NCBI GenBank assembly: GCA_040954595.2
Contig: CM082581.2
Span: 13,454,001 to 13,518,000 of the forward strand
Source of the DNA: Balanoglossus misakiensis
Lineage: Eukaryota; Hemichordata
Direction of reading: 5' to 3'
Length of the DNA stretch: 64,000 bases
A program made the translations under genes and the position numbers. Below the pieces are notes generated by a model. That model had not been told where the DNA came from. It made no database searches and saw only the letters and a list, made by a program, of their open reading frames with translations. Shown here in pieces: positions 54,948 through 64,000 of the stretch (position 1 is the first letter of the stretch; every line of letters begins with the position of its first letter).

Positions 54948-55909
54948 ATAAGGCACAGTTGAGACCATGAGAGAAGAGGTTATTATATCACTGGAAAACG
55001 ACAGCGCGGTTGCCAGCGATTGTTTTGCTCGACATCGTACGCCATGGCTACTGTGATTTTAAAGCTTTACAAAAACATTGCACAATAGCGATGTAATATG
55101 ATAAGCGGTTACATTAATATTGCACATGCGCTTATTATCAGAAGCGAGACACTAGTCGATCGGACGAGCCTGTCCGTGCATGCTCGTAGCAGGCACCTTC
55201 AATCGATGTTGAAAACGAAACGCGCCAGAAATGAGTATGTGACTTCAGTTCTGAATGAGCGGCAAATTGCATATTTTTCCCCCATTCGCGGAATTCTGTC
55301 GCGAGCAGAGGTCAAAAGGTCCCTGGTTAACATGTGGGGAAATTGCCTTTATGCAATATTCACCAGTGCGAAACTGTACATATGGAGCACGCAGTGTTCA
55401 CACCAAGATAATATATTCATCCGAGGAATTACGTTCTACTGGTTCACGCTGGCGCTTGTGGGGTGTAACAGTAATATCCTAGCTGGATAAAAGTTGAATC
55501 GGTAGTGTGCTTACATTATTCACGACGGAACCCTTGAATTGTATTCCGCGTACGAAATAACGTATTCCCTCGCGAGATTCTCGGCGAAAGGCGCACTTTT
55601 CCCAGTGAGGTTCTCCAGTTGGCAGTGGGAAAGGATGAATGGACAGGGTGTAGCTATAGACACATGTGTGTTTAACATTCTCGGCATACAGCGCATTGCG
55701 GAAGTGTGTGACATGACTAGTCATGGAATCTCTTTAAAAATATAATTCTGCCGTGTGTGTTGTGTGGCGTGAAGCGGTCCTGGGAAAATCTAATTATTAC
55801 ATTTGTAGCCGACACCGCGTGAAAAGGTGTGTACAGCCGCTCTGAACCGTTGCGACGTGGCAACATTTGGATGACGGCTGTGTCAAGTTTTGTGCGAGAG
55901 AAGTAATTG

Positions 55910-55923
55910 GTTTTTCATTATAG
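55910..55923 (+). other. probable 3' splice site before the receptor start codon
   Basis: A pyrimidine-rich stretch ending TTTTTCATTATAG lies 17 bases before the receptor's first ATG. The frame stays open upstream only to a TTG and has no ATG, so translation most likely starts at 55,941. The upstream sequence is then intron, with a separate 5' UTR exon further away. Confidence 0.45.
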
Positions 55924-55940
55924 CAAGTCGGTCGGGAAGC

Positions 55941-57035
55941 ATGTCCGCGGACGTTGACGGTGACCTGAAAATCAATCTGTGGAAAAACAAAAGCCTCTTG
56001 CCAGGGAGGGAAGCCAACTACAGCTGGAATCTGTCGGCCGAGGACAGCGCCCTGAATGAAGCCTCCGGCCGTCCAACCATCCTCATCGTCATCATCGGAA
56101 TCATAATTGTGGCGATAACCCTGGCAACGATCCTCGGCAACGTGCTGGTGTGTCTGGCGGCGGTGGTGAATCGCAAGCTGCGGACGGTAACCAATTTTTT
56201 CGTCGTCTCTCTGGCCGTGGCGGATATGCTCGTCGGACTCCTGGTGTTGCCATTCTCGGCGACCTACGAAATCAGCCGCGAGTGGCCGTTCGGAGTCATC
56301 CTCTGCAATATCTGGATCTCCATGGATGTGCTACTTTGTACTGTGTCTATTCTGAACTTGTTCGCCATTAGCCTCGATCGCTACATAGCGATTACCCGAC
56401 CCATGAGATACGATGCAATTATGACTACAAGCAAAGCGTCGATCGCACTTGTCTTAATCTGGAGCGTTTCTTTCCTGGTGTCGTTTCTGCCAATTCACAT
56501 GGGTTGGAATACCTTGGACGGTCGGATCCAAAATGTTGACGAGCCACGGACCTGTAACTTCGACGTTAGCAGCAGCACGTACGTCCTAATCGACGGTCTG
56601 GGAACTTTCTTCATACCGCTCTTCGTCATGTTATTCACTTACTTTCGCATATTCCGCATCGCCCGGGAGCAAGCGAAGAGAATCAGCAACTTGCCCAAAC
56701 TGTGCAACGCCAAGCACACCTCTCGTGTGAATAACGTGGACGAACACAAGGCAACCAAGACACTGGCCGTTGTGTTGGGCGCCTTCACTGTGTGCTGGGT
56801 CCCCTACTTCACGTTGTTCACACTGAGACCCTTCATCTATGACAGGGACCACGACGTGAACTACGATCTCTACTCGGTCTTTCTGTGGATGGGGTATTTC
56901 AACAGCACGCTCAACCCCACCGTGTACACCGTTCTGAACCACGAATTTCGCAAAGCGTTCAAAGATATTCTTTGCCGGTGCGGCGCCTGCGGGGCCAAGG
57001 CAGATTCCAACAACAGTTACGTCAGCGACTGTTAG
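55941..57035 (+). CDS. histamine H2-receptor-like class A GPCR
   Basis: This is a seven-transmembrane rhodopsin-family receptor, 364 aa, with one uninterrupted coding exon. By family it should act at the plasma membrane on a biogenic amine. The extracellular N-terminus has three N-glycosylation sequons (Asn-16, 26, 30). TM1 is at about 46-72 (Asn-67) and TM2 has Asp-95. Cys-122 and Cys-205 are placed for the conserved disulphide. TM3 has the amine-binding Asp-129 and ends in DRY (146-148). TM4 is followed by PIHMGWN (184-190), very like the H2 receptor's IHLGWN. TM5 carries IDGLGTFF with Asp-218 and Thr-222, the pair used by H2 receptors to hold histamine (from family knowledge). The third loop contains AREQAKRI and DEHKATKTLA. 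TM6 has CWVPYF (285-290), TM7 has NPTVY (325-329). Cys-345, 347 and 350 could be palmitoylated. Overall it matches H2 receptors better than other amine receptors, but ligand identity is inferred. The GC-rich body contrasts with the AT-rich flanks. Confidence 0.93.
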   Translation: MSADVDGDLKINLWKNKSLLPGREANYSWNLSAEDSALNEASGRPTILIVIIGIIIVAITLATILGNVLVCLAAVVNRKLRTVTNFFVVSLAVADMLVGLLVLPFSATYEISREWPFGVILCNIWISMDVLLCTVSILNLFAISLDRYIAITRPMRYDAIMTTSKASIALVLIWSVSFLVSFLPIHMGWNTLDGRIQNVDEPRTCNFDVSSSTYVLIDGLGTFFIPLFVMLFTYFRIFRIAREQAKRISNLPKLCNAKHTSRVNNVDEHKATKTLAVVLGAFTVCWVPYFTLFTLRPFIYDRDHDVNYDLYSVFLWMGYFNSTLNPTVYTVLNHEFRKAFKDILCRCGACGAKADSNNSYVSDC

Positions 57036-59572
57036 CCTCCCGTCCAGGACCCACAGTCCATCTGTCTCTTTGTGTTCACTCAGGATAAACTTACATCATC
57101 ACAGACATTGAAAGGACGTATCCAGTCTGTATATCTTTACCGACACATTCTTCCCGCATATTCAAAATCCGGACGTCTGATCTGTTTTCAGTCCATTCCT
57201 AACAAACAGTAGAAGCATTCCTAAATCATGATTTTTCTTTCTAAAGCTGGTGTAAATGTCAGGAAATGTCATATCTGATTACAGAGCCACGATCACAATT
57301 ACTCATCCATATAACTTTTTTACTTTCGCCCACGTTTAAGCGGACGCGCCACCAGATTGAAAACGACCGACCAAACATCGAGCTGCGCAGATATTTATCG
57401 TGCACAACCTGTTAATTTGCTGCAGTGGCACAATGGTATTTGCTCAACATGATTTCAGCATCTGGGGCTCGATAACCGCGTTAAGTGCAACCACTCACTC
57501 TGCCAATGGCTTCATATCGCTCGCACCAATTTCGCGTATTAGTGATCTATCTGTTGCGGCGGCTGTTATGACAGCCACCCTTCAGGTACATTTCGGATAA
57601 AATGCACCGAACTCACCAGCGGGTAGTCTCGGCCTCAATTTAGTCAAACAAGACCTGGAATGGAGTGTAATGGAAAAAAATGATGAAGCTCGAGCTTTCA
57701 AAACATCTCCCCGATAACATGAATATCAGGCCTTTATTTTAAACTTACATGCTGCGTTTTTACCAATATTGTCACATTTTATCAACCTTTTGTGAGACCA
57801 ACTTAAAAAGACGATTTATGAAATTTTAGCCTATTAAAGCTGTGCAAGCTCACAAAGCAACAAGCATTCAATTAATTGGTAGAATTTCTCCTATCAGATA
57901 TATTTGAGATAGTGATAGACTTGCTAAGTTATGTCAATACATTTTACTATATATTGCCGGCGATGAGTATGGGATATAATTTTTTTTCAGAATTTGGTCT
58001 GAATGTAACACGTGACTTGCCGCGCTAAATATCAGTTAATGGGCTTTGACTCGCTTCCTCGTTTGTGTAGTACCATTTATGTCGATTTACTGGAGAAAAG
58101 AAGCGAGGGGCACTCGACCGTAAACATTTGCTTCGTTTATTAAGACCTTAAAGTCTCTGAGTGGAAAAGTCCATCATTAGATATTCCATGGACGAGTCCA
58201 CGTCGGCAGGTCGACAGAGTGGCCAAGATTTAAGTGGTTGATGCGACTATAAAAGAATACGAGTGACTGTACAGAAACCAATAAAAAGTAATCCACTTCA
58301 TTTGTGGTTCTGCTCTGGTATTATAAGATAACTGTTAAGTGATTTTTGTCTTCTACTAGTACTTGCTAGGGGAAATTGGCATGGAACCATGGTGGTTGTC
58401 TGACAAACCGGTGTCTTGTCGGAGAAGAACTACATGTACATGCAGGTGGCCGGGGTGATGTTGCATGCTAGCACAGCCGGCATTTTCCCCGAAGTACGAG
58501 AGAGGAAGTGAATAATTACTGGAGTCTAGCAAGAATCGATTTTGAATATCATCTTAGTCGACGACGGAAATATTGCGTTGTATTCAGTTGCTTATTTTCA
58601 ATCAGTGTGGCACAGCGTGTTGACTGCGAGATGCAATTCTGGTTTAATATTCAGGGAATTGCTGTGAAAATTAACCAGTCTGTTTTGATACTGTGTATGA
58701 TGACTAGAGACAATTGAGATGGGGTTCGCTTGCTCACTGTAATTGTACGGTTGCGGCAAATCGAGTTGATTGAATGAAGGCCGACCAAATCAAAGGATTG
58801 TGGGGGAATACTAGTCGGGATACTATTGCTTACTGACAACTACACAACGAAGTTAAAATACTGACTCATTTGACGAAATTTTCTTCTGTAATTGGGTTTA
58901 GGTTATTCCAATTTACAGTGTTGACGACGTGCTCAATGTGATAACAGAAGAGAATGGGTGAAACAGCGACGCGGAAATCGCACACTCGTCTTCTATTTTC
59001 ACTCAACTGGTTTGAGCGCTTGCTTCTTTGATCGCGAGCGCGTTGTCAAGAATGCATCATGATTAAGAATCAAAAATATTCCCTCGGAGTGGAAAAATAA
59101 CATTTGTACAAATTCCGGTCATTAAGAGAAGCGTGCCTCTGCAGACGTGGTTTATTTAAAACCTTTCCGGAAGGAAAATGGGGAAAATGCGGCACCTGAG
59201 CATTGCGCTGTGATGTAAGATACAGACATTTGATGATCAACCTGAAATAAAATAATTGGTACCAGCCAAACGTTGAGGTTATCGCCGTGTGTCTGACTTG
59301 TTAGTATTTTGCCCGCAGATACGCTGTTATCACCGGGGAAGTCAATATTCGCTCGCGGAATAACAAAAATGGCGCGGATGTACAAGTAGTTACGATACAG
59401 AAGACGTCAATTTTAAAAGGGTTTTAACCTTTTTGTGGTATTTTGCGTGTAATGTCTTTGATCAAAAGATTTTACGAAGTACATGTATTTACACTTTCCC
59501 TTACTGTGTACCTTGTATAAATGCTTTAAATTCTAGTCCCCTACGCGAGATTGTTATCGCCCACCTAGGTAT
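57036..59572. other. receptor 3' flank and intergenic DNA
   Basis: It contains the receptor 3' UTR. Possible poly(A) signals are ATTAAA near 57,833 and AATAAA at 58,280-58,285. No other gene is recognised. Confidence 0.5.
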
Positions 59573-59605
59573 TAGTGCGGTATGGTATGTCATGAAAAAC
59601 AGCTC

Positions 59606-60570
59606 CCGTAGGATTTTTGTGCTAAAATTGATTTTTTTGCTGTTTTGGCTTCTATGGGGACCCAACTACCCGAAAATGATGGGGTGCAATTTTAAGGGCC
59701 CCTCCATCATATTTTTCTGGGGGGGGGGGGTACTTCCGTTTTGTGGTATGATGTGTATTCCCGTTGGATTTTTGTGCTAAAATTGATTTTTTTGCTGTTT
59801 TGGCTTCTATGGGGACCCAACTACCCAAAAATCATGGGGTGCAATTTTTAGGGCCCCTCCATCATATTTTTCTTGGGGGGGGGGGGTACTTCCGTTTTGT
59901 GGTATGATATGTATTCCCGTAGGATTTTTGTGCTAAAATTGATTGTTTTTGCTGCTTTGGCTTCAATGGGGACCCAACTACCCGAAAATGATGGGGTGCA
60001 ATTTTTAGGGCCCCATCACTTTTTTTCTGGGGGGGGGGTACTCCCGTTTTGGCCTCCCCGAAGATATTTATTCACCTATCTACTCCATTTTCGTAGAATT
60101 TTCTGCTAAAGAATTGTTTTGCTGTTTTGACTTAAATGGGCACCCACCTGGTCACAAAAGATCACATGCAAATGGGCCCCTCTATTACATTTGTGGGAGA
60201 GGGGCACTTCCATTTCGACAATCTTAACGGTATTTATTCACCTATTTCCTGTAATCTCGTAGGAGTTTTTGCTAATAGTTATTTGTTTTGTTTGCTGTTT
60301 TGGTTTCAATGATGAATAAACACCCCCCAAAAGATGGAAATCAATTTGTTGGACTGCTCCATCACATTTTCTTGCAGGGGGGGGGGGTCACTTTAGTTTT
60401 AGCAGCCCTGGAGATATTTGTTCATTGATCTAACCTTCATAGTGTGACATGTGTATTTGTAAAGGATTTCTTCCAATTTCCTTTTTTTTCAACTTCTATG
60501 GGGACCTAACTGCTCAAAATGAGGGAGGTCAAATTTTAGGGCCCCTCCCCATTTTGGGAATCTCAAATGG
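59606..60570 (+). repeat. left-arm tandem array of the element
   Basis: Units begin near 59,606, 59,762, 59,918, 60,091, 60,259 and 60,451 with GTAGGATTTTTGTGCTAAAA or decayed forms. Shared landmarks in each are GGGACCCAACTACCC, GGGGTGCAATTTT, AGGGCCCCTCCATCA, a run of G, and TACTTCCGTTTTG. The first three units are well conserved; the last three are diverged. The small open frames in this array are repeat artefacts. Confidence 0.85.
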
Positions 60571-60709
60571 GGAGGGGTAAACATATCAGTTACCTACATT
60601 TGTATCAGTTGTCACATATACTACAGCGCTGTCTTAGTTTTATAAATATACTTAGTTGAATTATGACACTAACCAATCAACCACAAATATCTCTCTGATT
60701 TGGACTAAT

Positions 60710-60766
60710 ATACCTCCCCTCCATGATATATACCTCCCCTCCATAATATACCTCCCCTCACCTAGG
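60710..60766. repeat. short ATATACCTCCCCTCC direct repeats
   Basis: Three tandem copies of TATACCTCCCCTCC-like sequence are separated by ATGATATA or ATAA inside the element core. They carry no coding information. Confidence 0.8.
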
Positions 60767-61010
60767 ACCGCCACCCAACTCATCACCACACTCATGTTTT
60801 CTATGGTTTAAAAAAGTATAGTATACTAGGCTATACCAAATAGTATAATATATTAGGGTTACTCTTTTTTCTCTTTCCCGGGGCAATTAGTGAAAGTCTG
60901 TGTAGATGTAAACTTTTTCGTTAAGAGTTGTTTATTCTTTCTTAGCACAATCAATGTCTGAGATATTTACCATTGTACTAAAAGTCTCACCGATATCAGT
61001 CTGTGCAAAA

Positions 61011-61320
61011 ACTCTCAAGTATGTTTTAGTTCAACACTTTTTTCTTGGGGTATTAAAACGATATTCAGTTGAACTCATTTCAAAGTTAAATACTGTCGTT
61101 AATAAAGCCTGTGAAGTACATATCAGTTGAAGTATTGTCTATTTTAAAGTAGTATTTTCAAAAGTTTCATGCCAATAGCGAAATAGTGCTGTAAAAAGCC
61201 CTTGAATTATGTCTTACTTCTAAAACTTGTTTTGGTTAACATTAACAATATCAAATTTGGCTCATTTTGTAGCTCAATACTATTTAAAATAAAACAAGTC
61301 TGTGAACTACATCTCAGTTT
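61011..61320. repeat. degenerate ~90-bp tandem repeats in the element core
   Basis: Variants of AAGYCTGTGAACTACATCTCAGTT recur near 61,011, 61,107, 61,196 and 61,287, that is every 89-96 bases. Intervening sequence is similarly AT-rich but strongly diverged. This looks like an old tandem array distinct from the arm units. Confidence 0.45.
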
Positions 61321-61424
61321 TATTACTAAATACATATTGGCAATTTTCTTAGCACCGTAAGCCACGTTTTACGTTCCAGATCGATAGCTATTTGGACATT
61401 TTGCAATAAACTACAGAATAAATA

Positions 61425-61776
61425 TGTCAGATAAAAACAAGATTTGCGTGATCTGTGAAAAGGGTGCCACCCCTTCATCACAATGAGGGATAAATCATAC
61501 GCAACAAATTGTCCTGAACTTCCACCAATCGAAAAGAATGGGTGGAAATCGGAGAATGGCGTGTTTTATCCAGTAAAATGTCTTGATCTCCCTGCACCAA
61601 AGGCAGTACTAGAGCTTATCAAATGTGGCTGCAAAGCAGGTTTTAGGGGACGTTGCAGTTGCTCAAAGAATGATTTACCATGTACAACATGTACTCCCCT
61701 CTGCAAATGCTATGGTGGAGACTGAAAACCAATTAAGGGAAAATGTTCTTGAAGATAACGACACTGACGATGAGTA
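61425..61776 (+). pseudogene. broken ORF for a cysteine-rich (CXC/TSO1-like) protein tail
   Basis: The intact part is 61,483-61,725 (80 aa). It reads NGWKSENG, then LPAPKAVLELIKCGCK, then a cysteine-dense segment (RCSCSKNDLPC, PLCKCYGGD). This resembles the C-terminal end of a large family of uncharacterised, repeat-associated invertebrate proteins with a CXC-type zinc-binding tail; the comparison is from memory. Two breaks are visible. Upstream, an ATG frame at 61,425 (MSDKNKICVICEKG) is in a different frame and stops at 61,484, overlapping the second ATG. Downstream, the TGA at 61,723-61,725 sits where one missing base would give Cys and open the acidic tail to a stop at 61,774-61,776. It is probably a decayed fragment and non-functional. 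Confidence 0.6.
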
Positions 61777-62041
61777 GATCAAACAGAACTGGTTTTTGTG
61801 AAAATGATGATTGAGAATACCAAGATATCAGAAAATAATCGTTATGCTTCTTGGGTTGTTTATTGCACCTTCCGTGGTAGGGAGGGTGCCTCAAGGGTTC
61901 ATTTTATGAGATGGGACTGTAGCTCGGAAAATAAACTAAAATACACATTATGTACTTTATTATATATAAAGGAGTTTTAATTTACCTTAGTATACTAAAT
62001 TTAGAATAAACGAAAAAATCTACGATTAAAAAACAACTGTT

Positions 62042-62900
62042 ACAACGGGTTGGCGAAAACAAATATAGAGAACCCCCCCCCCCCCCAACCAAAAAAATGT
62101 GGTAAAGGGGTCCAACATTTTGCACACCATCACTTTTCGGCAGTCAGTCTGCATTCAAGCGAAAGTAGCAAACCAAATTGCAAGAAATACCACGACAATA
62201 CTAACCGTATAGTAAATAGGTGAACAAGTATCTTCAGGGTGGCCAACACAGAAATGATAACCCCCCCAAGACATGATGGAAGGTTCCAAAAATTTGAACC
62301 CACCCCATTTTAGTTCTGGTGGAGCCCCATTGAAACCAAAACATCAAAGAAAATAAAAAATTTAGCAAAATATTCTATGAGAAGGGAGTAAATAGGCCAA
62401 CAAACAACTTCGGAGTGGCCAAAATGGAAGTGCCCCCCCAAATAAAAAATGATGGAGGGGCCCTATAATTTGCACCCTATTATTTTTGGCCAGGTGGGTC
62501 CCCTCTATAGCAAAAACAACAAAAACAAATTAATTGTAGCCCAAAATTCCATGATGATAGTGTAAATAGGTGAACAAATATCCTCGAGTGACCAAAACAG
62601 AAGAGACCCCCCGAAAAAAATTGATGGAGGGGCCCTAAAAATTGCACCCCATGATTTTTGGGTAGTTGGGTCCCCATTGAAGCCAAACAGCAAAAAAAAT
62701 CAATTTTAGCATAAAAATCCTACGGGAATACACATCATACCACAAAACGGAAGTACCCCCTCCCCAGAAAAATATGATGGAGGGGCCCTTAAAATTGCAC
62801 CCCATCATTTTCGGGTAGTTGGGTCCCCATAGAAGCCAAAACAGCAAAAAAATCAATTTTAGCACAAAAATCCTACGGGAATACACATCATACCACACTA
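62042..62900 (-). repeat. right-arm tandem array of the element
   Basis: Five units run on the minus strand, each with a C run on the + strand (62,071-62,085, 62,265-62,271, 62,435-62,441, 62,608-62,613 and 62,756-62,766) and GGGGCCCT-type landmarks. The outermost two nearly match left-arm units 1 and 2; the inner three are diverged. The open frames on the minus strand here are translations of the repeat, not genes. Confidence 0.85.
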
Positions 62901-64000
62901 TATAGCAAAGATGGGAGATTGAAATCATGGTGTGGTTGCATAAACACATGTAATAACTTGCGGTTTATAATCCTTTGGCTAGGGAAAATTGAATACAACA
63001 ATCAACAAAGTGGATTGAAAAATAGCATTTTCATTCACAGAAAAAAACAAAGGACATTCTGAACATTCACTTGAAAAGGTTAATAAAATAATGTTTTAGT
63101 GGGTAAGACATGTTAAGGCAAAGTCAATACTCTTTCATTAAAACATAGAGCCGTTTTCATTTCTAGGAAAGCAGCAGTTTTAGCTGAAATCTTTGAAAGG
63201 CTTTATAATTATAACGTGTGATCTCTGGCAGTCTCGCCTCAAAACAAACCGTCTAAATCACTGTGTTTAATTTTGAAAGTGCCGTGCATGCTTTTGCGAT
63301 CACAGCAGTATCTCTGAGACTGCCAATCGGTGACAATGGTTTGCTTAGTATTACGGCGTTGATTGCTCAACTAAATCTTTAAGGAATTTGTCTCCGTGTA
63401 TTTTCAATAATGCAATTTTACTTGGCCCTCAGGCCAAAACATGAATCTTGCAATATAATATAAACATGCACTGCGGCGTTTGGGCACACTTTGCCATCAT
63501 CTGGTTGTCATACTTAAGTTCTTTTAACTCATTCATAATTCATAGTTGAATACGAGTTTCGCAAATCATTGCTTCGCGCGCTCTGCATGAATGCTAATGA
63601 TATAACGGAGTTTTAAAAGCCAATTCAGGCAATTCAAATACTAATATAGTTTATGCTCCACTCGGCATGAAGGCATGCATGCGTGAATTCATCATCAACC
63701 CCGAATGCTTTTGACAAAGTATTTGCACTTCAAAATTGGAATCGCTCGTCTGTCACGATTAATAGCGTCATATGCGCATATCTACAGGAGTGCACGCCCC
63801 TCCTCTTGTACTTTATACATAAACCACATCACTGAGATACAGTGATTGATTGACAGGAGCGAGGTGAACTAAACATCTCTATACAGAGGCTTCTCTTTTG
63901 ATCGCGTCATGCCAAATTGAATTAACTTAAACTTCTCAATATTTATATGTTACCTTGAACGAAGTCAAGTCTTACTCTGTTGAAAGGATGGTTACCATAA
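62901..64000. other. intergenic DNA to the window end
   Basis: No gene was recognised. A 10-base inverted pair, TGGCAGTCTC near 63,226 and GAGACTGCCA near 63,317, is present and may be chance. Confidence 0.55.

Larger units (their letters stand above)
43716..55900. other. long gene-poor region
   Basis: About 12 kb without a recognisable gene. A minus-strand stretch at 46,752-47,187 has two overlapping open frames with slightly coding-like composition but no known motif. There is a near-perfect hairpin at 49,952-50,003, a short CA repeat at about 51,236-51,249 and a few AGAC/AGGC tetranucleotide runs. The segment next to the receptor gene may contain an upstream leader exon that I cannot define. 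Confidence 0.5.
59573..62900. mobile_element. palindromic transposon-like element with tandem-repeat arms
   Basis: The ends are inverted copies: TAGTGCGGTATG at 59,573 and, on the other strand from 62,900, TAGTGTGGTATG. Both are followed by CCCGTAGGATTTTTGTGCTA. Each arm is a tandem array of a roughly 155-190 base unit (left arm five or six units, right arm five), and the two arrays run in opposite orientation. Outer units are close copies; inner ones are decayed. The core (about 60,580-62,040) holds degenerate repeats and a broken ORF. Flanking bases suggest a short duplication (TAT outside the ends, or TA if the terminal TA is counted as target), so a cut-and-paste DNA transposon or its non-autonomous derivative is likely. 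I see no transposase, and the superfamily is not assigned. Confidence 0.75.

Noticed and set aside
54949-54961. A miR-124-like TAAGGCAC word.
   Set aside because: The match is eight bases only, there is no hairpin partner, and similar words occur elsewhere in the window.
55890-55940. An N-terminal extension of the receptor upstream of the first ATG.
   Set aside because: It begins at TTG, lacks an ATG and contains a likely splice acceptor.
62480-62949. Open frames of 62-104 codons in the right arm that resemble 59,433-60,109 frames.
   Set aside because: The similarity is the tandem repeat itself translated; frames are short, G-run dependent and end at random.

Overview
This window looks like animal nuclear DNA. 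Genes are sparse, coding exons are split by GT-AG introns, and most of the sequence is AT-rich non-coding DNA with microsatellites and decayed repeats. I can support three protein-coding genes. The best clue to the organism is a vasotocin/oxytocin-type precursor encoding CFINDCAMG followed by Gly-Lys-Arg. A Phe-2, Asp-5, Ala-7 peptide resembles, from memory, those of hemichordates (acorn worms) more than the vertebrate, amphioxus or echinoderm forms. My best guess is a hemichordate, otherwise another invertebrate deuterostome. This is inference and was not searched.

Layout. From 1 to about 28,000 I see no convincing gene, only simple repeats, a decayed minisatellite (8917-9240) and one copy of a dispersed repeat (about 11,485-11,720). 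A four-exon NHP2 gene (H/ACA snoRNP protein) lies on the minus strand at 28,073-29,295. The second copy of the dispersed repeat is at about 30,462-30,700. A promoter-like block (CRE, TATA box) near 32,280-32,550 precedes a probable 5' UTR exon. The vasotocin-neurophysin gene follows, with coding exons at 35,676-37,408. A hairpin-forming tandem repeat is at 43,406-43,715. A histamine H2-receptor-like GPCR with an uninterrupted coding region is at 55,941-57,035. A 3.3 kb palindromic transposon-like element spans 59,573-62,900. Its two arms are inverted arrays of a roughly 155-190 bp G-tract-bearing unit, and its core holds a broken ORF for a cysteine-rich (CXC/TSO1-like) protein tail.

The genes do not form an operon and are probably independent. 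NHP2 is a housekeeping RNA-modification factor. The neuropeptide precursor and the aminergic-type receptor are both signalling genes, but nothing in the sequence links them. No rRNA, tRNA or CRISPR array was recognised.
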